Under the pieces are notes generated by a model. It saw only the letters and a list, made by a program, of their open reading frames with translations, was not told where the DNA came from and did not search any database. Shown piece by piece: positions 25,801 through 36,178 of a stretch of 64,000 bases of DNA; position 1 is the first letter of the stretch; each line of letters begins with the position of its first letter. The DNA is from Onthophagus taurus (lineage: Eukaryota > Arthropoda > Insecta > Coleoptera > Scarabaeidae). Location: assembly GCF_036711975.1 (NCBI RefSeq), contig NC_091967.1, positions 18,910,001-18,974,000 on the forward strand, read 5' to 3'. Position numbers and translations under genes: made by a program.

Positions 25801-27816
25801 TTAAAAAGACTTGTCAATTAATTAAAATTGTTCTTGCTGAAAATTTAATCGAGCTCTTTTTTCAATCTGTACGTAATGCTATTCTGTTCCATATATTCCA
25901 GTCGTGTCGACATTTTGATTGACATAATCGGTTGTATATGATGCTGATTTCGCACTTATTTTTGGTCCAGAACATTTCAACTTTGTAATTGCAGCTTCAT
26001 GTAGATCAAAATGTTTTCTCATATAAATAAGTCCTTGTTTATTTGCAAGGCGATGAAAATCGTCCTTTTTCGATGAGTTACAAAAGCTTACTGAAAACTA
26101 CTTGTAGCTCACTACATTATTTTATTCAACTGTGCATGGAAAAGACTAACCTACACGATGTAGAGCTTACCTAGGTTAACTTCTTTCAGACGCACAGTAC
26201 AGAATGAAGAAATTAATTAGTAACTTTATAATATATTGTTGTTAGGCTTGTTCAATGGCTTGTCCAACATCCTCGTCAACGTTTTGGTGCTGTTCTATGA
26301 TCTTTTTCTTACTGGGTTACTCATTTTTGCACTTCATTCTTTTTATATGTTAAGAATGAGTACTGCTTTTCTACCTTGAAGATTTGTTTCGGCTATCGTC
26401 TCGTCATATATTGCATGAGCTGCAATAAGCTGTTCAATCTTGCCTTCTTCAAATTACACATGTATTCAGTTTCTTTAGCAATTGACAAGGTGTAGAGTAT
26501 TAATGTACTATCCAATGTTATTCCCTTTGCATGATATCTTTTTTACCTTAGTAATGTTTTCGTGCTTCGTAATAATTACCATTGGCAATTATGTAAACAA
26601 ACTGCGTTTCTGCTTAAGTTGTGTATTCAACCACAACTTCAGATTACTATTCTTTTAATACATGTGGTCTTCTACTAAGCTTGCATACATAAATGACTAA
26701 TTATGCAAATAGGTATCTATATATATAAGAGTAATGTGTTAAATAAGTAATAGTTTAAATGTGATATCAAAATCCATATTGAGTGTTTAAACAAAAACAT
26801 CTGGATAGCATAAGAATCAGGAACATAAAAAGTTTAATACTTGGTTGTGTAACATTTGTTAGTGTAATATGTGTGGTAAGATGTGTAATAAATAGCTTTC
26901 AAAACTTTTATAACTTACTTTAAAGTACGGTTTTGCAAAAGCCATAACTATAGTTTTCATTAATTTAGGCATTCTTCTAAATATATCAGTTAAAACAGCC
27001 CCTGGATGTAAAGCATTAACGGTAACTCCACTACCATCAAGTTTTTTTGCTAACTCAGTCGTGAAATAAATGTTACAAAGCTTTGAAACTCCATAAAGTC
27101 GTGTATCGGCTCGAGCTGGTCCAACATCTTGAGGAAACATATTTAACGCATCAATATTTATTTTTGCAAATTTTGCTCCAATCGATGACACATTAACTAT
27201 TCTACTTGGTGCTGATTTCTTGAGTTTTTCTGTAATTCAATTAATGTGATTTTGATCTAAATTAAATAAATGTTTTTCTTTTAAGTTTACCTATTAATAA
27301 ATGTGTTAGTAAAAATCCGGATAAATGATTAACTTGAATGGTAATTTGTAAACCATCCTCAGTGACGTGATTTCCTAATCCTCCGGCTCCTGCGTTATTT
27401 ACTAAAATGTCTAAACGATCCTCGTTTTCGTTAATATCTTTTGCGAAATCTCTTACTGATTGCAAAGACGTCATATTTAGTAATTTATAAACAACATTAT
27501 CATTTCCGGTTTCTTTTTTAATTTTTTCACAAGCTTCTTCAGCTTTTTCTTTATTTCTACATCCCAATATTACTCTAGCTCCTCTACATGCAAAATCTAA
27601 TGCGGTTACATATCCGATACCTATTTAATAAATATTTAAATTTAATTAAATTTTATTACTTATCAAATATTTACCTGTATTTGCTCCAGTTACTATAGCT
27701 GTTTTTCCATTTAAACAAGTGTAGCTATCGGTTTTCTTTGTACGTAATTTTAAATATATTTTCCAACCAACTGCAGCTAAAATTATCCAAAATAGAGCAC
27801 AAATACAGCAACCCAT
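22827..27816 (-). CDS. Short-chain dehydrogenase/reductase, retinol dehydrogenase 11/12-like, copy 1
   Basis: Four exons (27816-27675, 27620-27291, 27229-26919, 23021-22827) encode 325 residues in phase. Residues 1-25 form a hydrophobic N-terminal anchor (MGCCICALFWIILAAVGWKI). The Rossmann nucleotide-binding motif is TGANTGIG, the NNAG motif is present (DILVNNAGAGG), and the active site is YGVSK (YxxxK) with an upstream serine in VNVSSIG. LHPGAVLTD is the usual region after the active site. The family uses NADP(H) to reduce retinaldehyde-type or other small carbonyl substrates at the ER membrane; the real substrate here is unknown. Intron 3 is 3.9 kb and holds a mariner fragment, a hAT element and a satellite array. 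It is the first of a head-to-tail cluster of paralogues. Confidence 0.9.
23480..23720 (-). pseudogene. Mariner-type transposase fragment in SDR copy 1 intron
   Basis: The minus strand reads RFTQWAGDRLAKDEHFYQKI followed by IFSDEVHFHKTTVWCEFWYS. This is the region of mariner-like transposases around the second catalytic aspartate (IFSDE.HF). Frames on both sides are broken. Confidence 0.65.
24319..25583 (+). mobile_element. hAT transposon relic carrying a satellite array in its transposase gene
   Basis: Inverted ends are visible: left TAGTGATCGAACGGATAATG, right (reverse complement) TAGTGGTGGAACGGATATCC. Subterminal CCGGATATCCGG-type motifs occur on both sides. Inside, 24,511-24,575 encodes STYLDPRYKMNHFDADL (the hAT LDPRYK motif) and 25,418-25,520 encodes GVELDYYLQCPTPKRD...EWWSTY (hAT C-terminal dimerisation region). 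Between them the expected several hundred bases of transposase are replaced by the ~362 bp satellite array. A clean 8 bp target duplication was not found. The element is dead. It lies in intron 3 of SDR copy 1, antisense to the host gene. Confidence 0.75.
24575..25285 (+). repeat. Satellite array A, ~362 bp unit, about two copies
   Basis: Landmark TACTTTAATT/TACTTTACTG occurs at 24591, 24904 and 25266, giving spacings of 313 and 362 bp. The short first unit lacks ~50 bp. Typical text is CACAAGGATCCTTCAAGAAA and ACGAATTTTTAAAACTTAAT. This is the same family as 33690-35365 but in inverted orientation. Confidence 0.85.
25590..26858. other. SDR copy 1 intron 3, remainder: nothing assigned
   Basis: AT-rich intron sequence without a recognisable gene or repeat. 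Confidence 0.4.
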
Positions 27817-27999
27817 TGTTATCGAAATACGGTCTGATAATAAATTCGTTTTGATCGAAGTTTTGTTATCGCTTTAATCGAACTGGAATTTGAATTGCGA
27901 TCGAGGTCAACATTTTTTAAATACATACATGGTTTTATTGCATTTTTGGTCGAATTTTACTTTTAAAATATATGGATATTTTTACAAATTTATAAATTA

Positions 28000-28600
28000 C
28001 ACGTTTAATTTAGTATTACAGTTTAATTATACACTTTAAAATCTTTTTTGCTTATAGGCAGTAAGCTTTGCACTACAGTAATTTAGTTTGCCTAATTCTG
28101 AAGAAAAAAATTTTCATTTTTATAAGTGTGCAAGGACAGTAGAATTTGAAATCCCGGGAATAGGTGCGGGAATTACTATTTTGTACTTTAAATTAGCAAA
28201 ATGTTTAATTTATTCTATTCCATAACATAAATGGGTCACCCAAGGTGGTATGTTATAATTGTAATCCCCTTTTATTTCGTATGTGTAATCACTAATCACC
28301 TAATTTTTCATAGCGATCTTTTTATTTAATAATAATAATAATGCCTTTATTTCCCACCTGTAATGATATACAACAACATAATATATCACAATTTCACGAG
28401 ACGAACTAATACTAAATAAGTGGGAAATCCCAAGGTGCAGTTCAACCGCTGAATGCCACTGACATAGAGTTGCTCTTCCACTGAAACCTTGAAATACAAA
28501 ATTAAAATAAATACCAAAAATTTTATTTAAATTAATCCAAAATTAAATCAGCAAAACAAAGAAAAAAGAACAGAACAAATGTTTCCTTGTCCTTCTCTTG
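28000..28600. other. Intergenic spacer upstream of SDR copy 1
   Basis: AT-rich with a small ATA repeat near 28,330. The dehydrogenase promoter should lie at 27,820-28,100, but no element is clear. Confidence 0.35.
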
Positions 28601-28614
28601 CATTGACTGCGGGC

Positions 28615-28842
28615 TCACATGTGCATGGATCGATTGAAAAAAAACCAGATTAGTAAGTAAACAAAGGAAAAAACAAAAACAAAAAACTGCAACAGAAACG
28701 TTGTAGAGAAAACATGCTTTTTAAATGCCAGGATGGACAGTGATTTCGCCCAAGGCGGAATGCGGTTATAGACTTTCGATATAGGTATTGTAAATACATC
28801 TCGAATCAATTCCCAAAGAAGTCTACTCAAGTAATCCAGCAA
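28615..28842 (-). pseudogene. C-terminal end of a non-LTR reverse transcriptase
   Basis: The minus strand reads KVYNRIPPWAKSLSILAFKK, the typical 'YN.LP......S...FK..' end of insect non-LTR ORF2. It probably belongs to the element at 29309-30690 but is now separated from it by a plus-strand ORF1 fragment. Confidence 0.6.
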
Positions 28843-29289
28843 ACTAAAAATATCTCAAACGCAAATCCGGTTGGAACAATAAAAACTAAAGAGAAAAATG
28901 CGGAAAATAAAACTTCAACTTCTGCGCTTGTTGCAAAGCAGTCAGATAAATTATCAAATAAAAATGTAAACATACTGGAAAATATCTCAAATGATCAAAA
29001 AACCATCACGGATGCTAATAACGATTTTACAGTCGTTCAGTGGCCCCAAAAACGTGGCTCTTTGTTGGGAACTGCTTATGGTACAACAAGCGATAGTGAA
29101 TTAAAGGGGACAGTTCGTGCTCATCTTCACATTTATGTTCTAGACCCAAAAACAAAGTCAAAAGATGTAGAAAAATATTTAAATAATAAGGGCTTTAATT
29201 CTATACAATGTTGTCAGTTAGATTCTAAATACCCTCAAAACTATTCATCGTTTAAATTATCTGTTCCATTTGCAAAATTGGACCAATAG
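28823..29289 (+). pseudogene. Non-LTR retrotransposon ORF1 (gag-like) fragment
   Basis: A plus-strand frame, open without an initiating ATG until 29062, reads NDFTVVQWPQKRGSLLGTAY, then LHIYVLDPKTKSKDVEKYLN and YSSFKLSVPFAKLDQ. This is the RNA-binding ORF1 segment of insect CR1/Jockey-like elements. It stops abruptly at 29,289 where antisense reverse-transcriptase sequence begins, so it is a truncated insert. Confidence 0.65.
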
Positions 29290-29308
29290 GACACCACGCC
29301 AGACTACA

Positions 29309-30690
29309 TCAGCATAATCGAAATGAGAGAACACGCTTTTTAGTGTTAGTAGAAAACATTTTCCTGCTTGCATATACATTTTTTAAGTTCATATAAGCTT
29401 TTTTCATACAATTACTAATGTGTTTTCTAAATCTTAGGTCCGTATCGATTTGTAATCCCAAATTTCTGCCTGGCTCAACACGATTTAAGGTGACACCACC
29501 AACCTCAACTCTGAAATCATTTAGAGTTTCCTTACCCCTAGTTGCACCGAATATCATATAAGTCGACTTTGTGGAATTGAGTTTTAAGTCATGGTCCTTC
29601 ACCAAATTCTCTAGATCCCTTATCAATAGATCATTAGTTACAGCAGCCTCCGACACAGGAAAATCAATGTAGATCTGTGTATTATCAGCGAAACAATGCA
29701 TTTTACAGTTCCTCACCGAGGAATGCAAGTTAAACGTGTAAATAATAAATAATAATGACCCCAATATCTCGGGGCTCCGAGTATTGCCCAACCGAACCAA
29801 CTGACGGCGGCCAAACAGGTACTTCCCAAAAGATCCACAGAACAATTTTCGAAACCAATATGACCCAAAATGGAGAGCAGTAACTCGTGATTAATAGTGT
29901 CAAAAGCTTTACTGTAGTCAAGCAAAACCAATACACACATTTTACCCTTATCAATTGCCGAAATTATATCATCCAACACATTCAACAGTAACGTAGTACA
30001 ACTATGACCCCTTTCTAAACCCTGATTGCTGTTTTGGTAGAATAGAATTTTGAGTCAAATACTCTTTAATTTGCCTAGCCAGTATCTTTTCAAAAATCTT
30101 GGATAAAGTAGGAAAGATACTGATCGGCCGCAGATGAGAAAATTCAGCTGGATTGCTAGAGAGACGTCCTCCCCTCGTGTGGAAAACAATTATTTTCAAT
30201 GCAGAAATTGTAGATATGAGTAATGTGAGGCAAAATCAATGGACAAATCAATTGCACAACCGACAACCCTAACCCGTCCGCTCCTACCGCTGTCGATTGC
30301 TGCAGAATGAGATGAATATCCGCATTATTATTATTAGCAACAAAGAAATTATTTAGATCATTCGCAATTCCCAAGTGAGACAAATCCATTTCCGAGTTTT
30401 ATTTAAAATATTTAAATCTCTCAGATGTTTCCAAACGTTACCCGGATCAGCACTGCAACGATACTGCAGATATGCCTTCTTTTCATGACGAATACTACAG
30501 TTGACCAAATTGCGGAGCTGCCTAAAATACATAAAATCATTATGATTCCTAGAATGCTTAAATTTTCGGTAAGCTTTATCTCTTAGGTTCACCATAAATT
30601 GCAAATTCTCGGTCATCCACGGTGCGGGAGGCCTCGTGATGCGTATAGTTTTTACGGGAGCATGAAAATCGATCACAGTCGACAAAATTT
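29309..30690 (-). pseudogene. Non-LTR retrotransposon ORF2 remnant
   Basis: Minus-strand pieces in order: pre-polymerase region (PPAPWMTENLQFMVNLRDKA), fingers (HLRPISIFPTLSKIFEKILA, QSGFRKGS), palm (CVLVLLDYSKAFDTINHELL), and catalytic region FADNTQIYID, followed by LKLNSTKSTYMIFGA and the thumb. The frames are shifted against each other several times. The normal FADD catalytic box reads FADN, so the copy cannot be active. Confidence 0.8.
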
Positions 30691-31035
30691 CTTTGCTAAA
30701 TAGCTAGCTACATACTAAAGAGAGTCTTTACTCATTTCATTTTTAATGTAGAAATAAAGGGCTATAATACAATAATATATCATCCATCATTTCCAAAGCT
30801 GAATTTTCCAATCTAATAGAAATTGGAGAATTACTTAACATAGTAGGTACGTTCTACAGGAAAGTTTTTTACTTGACCAGTAGATGTTACAAAACCTCTC
30901 AGCAAGCCTCGGCTAAAAAACTCAAATACATAACAAAGACTGCATGATGTTGATGATTAAGATAAGATCGCTTAGAGCCTATGCAATACAATTTATACCA
31001 TATCGCCACAAAACTAAAGTCAAATAATGGAACGT

Positions 31036-31430
31036 CTCGGCCGCAAGTGACCTCGGCTAAATCAACATAAAGCTGGTGTCAAACAACATACTACCATGAT
31101 TGAAGCGGACTTTTTTTAATACAGTTAAATGTATGAAGTCCCTGTATTAGCCAAGGTTGCATGTGGCCGAGGCGCTATAGTTAATACCACATCAACATAA
31201 GTCAGGTGTCAACCTCGGCTTAACACGCTGAAATACACGATTTGATTGTATTAAGCCGAGGTCGCTTGTAGCCTCCGAGTTAATAGAATGTCATCATAAG
31301 GCTGGTCTAAAACAATGTACAGTCTCGGCCGTAAGCGACCTTGGCTGAATACGCCAAAATACGCAACGTTGCTGTATTAAGCTGAGGTCGCTTGCGGCCG
31401 AGGCGCTACAGTTAATACCACATCAACCCA
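31036..31430. repeat. GC-rich hairpin-forming repeat cluster
   Basis: Three inverted pairs of one ~25 bp motif occur in AT-rich DNA. Plus copies include CTCGGCCGCAAGTGACCTCG (31036 on) and CTCGGCCGTAAGCGACCTTG (31324 on). Inverted partners include AGGTCGCTTGCGGCCGAGGC (31384 on) and TTGCATGTGGCCGAGGCGCT (31157 on). A longer flank TTAATACCACATCAAC is repeated at about 31,181 and 31,411. The spacing allows three stem-loops with loops of roughly 30-90 nt. Confidence 0.75.
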
Positions 31431-31439
31431 AAACACTAC

Positions 31440-31772
31440 TCATACATTTTGGATTCTGTAACATAAATTAAATAACGATTTACTAAATAATTTTTTGCCG
31501 TACTATTTTGACAAACAATATGGTATTAACTTTTTATACTTGACCAGAAAATTCCAAGAAATTCTTTCTCCAAAATAGATTTACTTTAAAAATAAATGTA
31601 ATATAAATATATCTGCGATAAGCTTCGAAAAGTGACAACACCTAACTGACCGTGGTTTTTTGGTTAACAGAAGAACAAAGAATTGACTAATCCTTTTAAA
31701 TTCTACCATCCTTGTAATTATAATATATTTTCTAAACGTTATATAGTTTTTATTACTACTTATTTTATTTAT
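31440..31772. other. Spacer before SDR copy 2: nothing recognised
   Basis: AT-rich DNA that should include the 3' UTR of SDR copy 2. No assignable feature. Confidence 0.4.
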
Positions 31773-32922
31773 TCACATTATCTTCTTTTTATATAAATTA
31801 ACTAATTTTTCACTTAACTCCCATAATTCTATTCCTAGATTAGGATTTCTAGCAGTTTTATACATTTTAATTTCAGCACAATTTTCGAAAAGTCCTCCAG
31901 TTACGTTTTTAACATCTTGAGACGTTGCTAAATAAATTATGGTTCTTGAACCTTCTTCAACTGTCTGAAACAAATCAAAAAATAATTCAAGCAAAGTTAA
32001 TTTGAAACAATTTTACTTTAAAGAAATAAAATCCTATTAATTTTATTATGTTTTTAAATAATTCTGGAATATCCCAAACTCCCGTTAATATAGCACCAGG
32101 ATGAACTGCATTTACTGTTATACCATGACAACACAATTTTCTTGAAATTTCTTGTGTGAAATAAATCATGCAAAGTTTCGAATTGGAATACATAGATTTT
32201 CTGGCAAAATAATTTTGTTTAAAATAGGGATAATTTGTAAAATTTTTTAAATTCAAATCGGATCTTTTTGCTAAATTAGATGTTAAATTAATAATTCGAC
32301 TTCCAGGTGACTCCTTTAATTTATCTAAACAATAGGAACAAATTAAAAGTTAAATCATTACATAAAAAAGTAATTAAGACCTATTAAAAGATTCGTTAAT
32401 AAGAAATGACCTAAATAATTAACTTGGATCATTGTTAAATGACCATCTTCGGTTAATTGATCATCAATTCCTCCAATTCCAGCGTTATTAATTAAAACGT
32501 CTATTTTCTTCTCATTTTCATAAATTTCTTTCACGAAATTCCTAATGGAACTAAACGATGCTAGATCTAAGTGTTTATGAAAAACATTTTTATTCTCAGT
32601 TTGATATATTATATTTTTAACAGCTCGTTGAGCTTTTGTCGCATTTCTACAAGCTAAAATAATTTTTGCGCCTCTTTTAGATAATTCTAAAGCTGTTTCA
32701 AAACCTAATCCTACAACAAAATGATTCAATGTTTTAATAATAATGGAATTAATAATTACCTGAATTAGCCCCTGTTATAATAACCACTTTTTTAAACATA
32801 CACGTGTAAGAATTAATTGGTTTTATACGAAGTTTTATATAAATTTTCCAAGTTATACAAGTTACAAGGAAAAATAAAATTAATAATAAGAAATATATTA
32901 AATTTATTGTGGCTATAAACAT
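31773..32922 (-). CDS. Short-chain dehydrogenase/reductase, retinol dehydrogenase-like, copy 2
   Basis: Four exons (32922-32760, 32710-32381, 32324-32017, 31964-31773) encode 330 residues in phase. The N-terminus is a strong membrane anchor (NLIYFLLLILFFLVTCITW). Cofactor motif TGANSGLG, NNAG motif (VLINNAGIGG), active site YSNSK, then VHPGAILTG. All key residues are kept, so it is probably active; the substrate is unknown. Exon 2 is exactly 330 nt, as in copy 1, and the exon 3/4 boundary is identical (FK|T.EEG.RT), confirming tandem duplication. Introns are short (36-52 nt), in contrast to copy 1. Confidence 0.9.
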
Positions 32923-33689
32923 TGTTATGTTCTTAAAATAAAAGGAGAATAAAATAATTTTATTATTATGAGAAATTTATTGCGTTAATATCTTAATTAT
33001 TAAATTTTTTCATTTTCCTGCAGTCCACACCATTTTTCACACATTTCCCAAAGTTTCTTTGCTATTTTCGGATCCTTAGCGTTTGAATACATCTCAACTT
33101 CACGACAGTTATCAAATAATCTTCCACTAACACCTTCTAAATCATCAGATAATGCAACATAAATCGATGTTTGAACACCTTCAAATGGGGTCTATAAAAA
33201 ATTGTTTTTTTAAATCTATTTCAATTCTTAAAACCAAATACGAGCAAAAATCTCGAGCAAAATCTCTTATCGATTTAAAAGAAGATAAATCGAGATGTTT
33301 GAAGATCACGTTTTCATTTTTTGTTTCTTTTCGAATTTTGTAAATTGCCGCTTCAGTTTTCTCTTTATTTCTACAAGCTAATGTTACTTTACAACCTCTT
33401 TTTGCAAAATCTAATGCTGTCATGTAACCAATTCCTATAAATTATTAGCATTGTCAGTAATTCAAATAAACTGATAGGAGTATAGATCATGCAAAAACAA
33501 CAAGTGTTCTTTCTTAAGTAGGTACAGTAGGCACATAAGAGTGGCTACTGTATGTTTTTGGCATACTTGCATGTTTTTATTTTAATAGTCTTACATTGAA
33601 TGAACTTTTTCGTAATGTGGAAAACAGTGGCAAAAAAGGTTAGAATTGTATTAAGTAGATATAGCCATGATGCTACCAACATATCTATA

Positions 33690-35365
33690 TGATTATTAAT
33701 TAAAGTATCCTCTTTTTAAAGCAAAATGCCTGTTATGATCTACAATTTTTTCGAATTTTGCAATTTTCGCCGATTAAGTTTTAAAAATTCGTATAAAATT
33801 CAGTTCTTGGAATATGAAAAGTGAAAATCTCCCAAAGTGTTAATAAAAGTGTCTTCTTTTGAATGAACCAACCCGTTTTGAAAAATAGGTTTTAGTTTTT
33901 GAGAAAACAATATTTGAAGTTTTGATAAAATTTACGATGTTGCAATTTTCATCGATAATTTTCAAAATTCGCTATAAAATTAATTTCTTGAAGGATTCTT
34001 GTGGAAATATCACCAATTATTAATTAAAGTATCCTCTTTTTAATGCAACAAGCCGTTTTGAAAAATCGCTTTAAGTTTTTGAGAAATAAATTTTTGAAAC
34101 GATCTACAATATTTTAGAATTTTGCAATTTTAGCCGATTAAGTTTTAAAAATTCGTATAAAATCCAGTTCTTGGAATATGAGTATGAAAATTTCCCAAAA
34201 TGTTAATAAAAGTGTCTTCTTTCCAATGAACCAACCCGTTTTGAAAAATAGCTTTTAGTTTTTGAGAAAAAAATATTTGAAGTTTTGATAAAATTTACGA
34301 TGTTGGGATTTTCATCGATAATTTTCAAAATTCGCTATAAAATTAATTTCTTGGAGAATCCTTGTGGAAATATCACCAATTATTAATTAAAGTATTCTCT
34401 TTTTAATGCAAAAAACCGTTTTGTAAAATCACTTTCAGTTCTTGAGAAATACATTTTTGAAACGATCTACAATATTTTCGAATTTTGCAATTTTAGCCGA
34501 TTAAGTTTTAAAAATTCGTATAAAATCCATTTCTTGGAATATGAGTATGAAAATTTTCCAAAGTGTTAATAAGAGTGTCTTCTTTCCAATGAACCAACCC
34601 ATTTTGAAAAATAACTTTTAGATCTTGAGAAAACAATATTTAAAGTTTTGATAAAATTTTCGATGTTGCAATTTACATCGATAATATTCAAAATTCGCTA
34701 TAAAATTAATTTCTTGAAGGATCCTTGTGGAAATATCACCAATTATTAATTAAAGTGTCCTCTTTTTAATGCAACAAGCCGTTTTGAAAAATCGCTTTTA
34801 GTTTTTGAGAAATAAATTTTTGAAATGATCGACAATTTTTTGGAATTTTGCAATTTTCGCCGATTAAGTTTTAAAAATTCGTATAAAATCCAGTTCTTGG
34901 AATATGAGTATGAAAATTTTCCAAAGTGTTAATAAAAGTGTCCTCTTTCCAATGAACCAACCCATTTTAAAAAATAGCTTTTAGTTTTTGAGAAAACAAT
35001 ATTTGAAGTTTTGATAAAATTTTCGATGTTGCAATTTTCATCGATAATATTCAAAATTCGCTATAAAATTAATTTCTTGAAGGATCCTTGTGGAAATATC
35101 ACCAATTATTAATTAAAGTGTCCTCTTTTTAATGCAACAAGCCGTTTTGAAAAATCGCTTTTAGTTCTTGAGAAATAAATTCTTGAAAAGATCGACAATT
35201 TTTTCAAATTTTGCAATTTTCGCCGATTATTAAGTTTTAAAAATTCGTATAAAATTCAGTTCTTGGAATATGAGTATGAAAATTTCCCAAAATGTTAATA
35301 AAGGTGTCTTCTTTCCAATAAACCAACCCGTTTTGAGAAATAACTTTTAGTTTTTGAGAAAAAAA
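33690..35365 (-). repeat. Satellite array B, 363 bp unit, ~4.6 copies
   Basis: Landmark TAAAGTATCC/TAAAGTGTCC occurs at 33701, 34025, 34388, 34751 and 35114. Three consecutive spacings are exactly 363 bp and the first is 324. Units are highly similar (CCGATTAAGTTTTAAAAATT, AATATGAGTATGAAAATTTT). It is the same family as array A at 24575-25285 but in the opposite orientation. It lies in the former intron 1 of dead SDR copy 3. Confidence 0.9.
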
Positions 35366-35379
35366 AATCACTAATGATG

Positions 35380-36030
35380 ATACATTCATGAAAAATAAAA
35401 TAGTTAACATTCATTTAATTTTTTGCTAGTGAATAAGGAGTGAAGCAACTGGTATGACATTATTAAAAAGTGTTTTAAATTATAGTGCTAACAATATCTT
35501 TGCTTCAATAAGTATTTTTAAATGGTAAGAAAATCGTCAATTGAGTTATACGTACATATTAAATAATGCCGTCACATTTAATAGATTTGATTGCTTAATT
35601 TAATATAGGTGACTAAAATAAGAGGTTCACAGCTAGTCAGGAATGTTTGAGGAACTAATATTATTATGTGGAAATCACATCCAAAGATTGATTGTTGAGC
35701 AATATTTATAATAAAATCATTAGAATGATTACACTTAATCTTATCTTATTTGCACACATTTGTTACAAAATTCAAAATTTTTTTATTCTTCCATAATTCG
35801 TTGTAGAGTTATCAATTGCTGATACTTCCACAACGACTTTGGCAGAATAACGCTTTGGAAATATATAAAATAAACAGTTTTCTTTTTGTGAGTTAGTCTT
35901 ACAATTAGATTAATTTATTGTTTGATTGCCACAAATTTTATAATAATTTTTGTATGAATAAATTTAAACTAAATCTTCTTACCTCTATACGTAACAATAT
36001 AAATATAGATATATATATATATATACAAAT
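35380..36030. other. Rest of former SDR copy 3 intron 1
   Basis: AT-rich, with a short (AT)n run near 36,008-36,025. No gene or assignable repeat. Confidence 0.4.
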
Positions 36031-36178
36031 ACTTCTACCAGTAACAATAGCAGTTTTTTCAACAAGACATTTATAACATCCATTATGTCTAACACGAAGT
36101 TTTAATATCATTTTCAAAATAACAGCCAAAAATATTATTATATTAATTATATTATATTATATATTATTATATTAAATA

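Larger units (their letters stand above)
33000..36130 (-). pseudogene. Short-chain dehydrogenase copy 3, dead
   Basis: Pieces in order on the minus strand. An exon 1 remnant at ~36,125-36,033 (AVILKMILKLRVRHNGCYKC, then TAIVTGRS) has lost its start and the TGxxxG end. The first part of exon 2 is at 33,434-33,255 (ALDFAKRGCKVTLACRNKEK...SIRDFARD). An intact-looking 192 nt exon 4 is at 33,191-33,000. A deletion joins the middle of exon 2 to the start of intron 3, removing NNAG and the YxxxK active site. Intron 1 has been expanded by a satellite array. Copy 4 (36179-38577) is the closest relative. Confidence 0.85.

Noticed and set aside
33690-35365. CRISPR-like regular repeat
   Set aside because: The 363 bp units are contiguous with no spacer/repeat alternation, and the genome is eukaryotic; this is satellite DNA.
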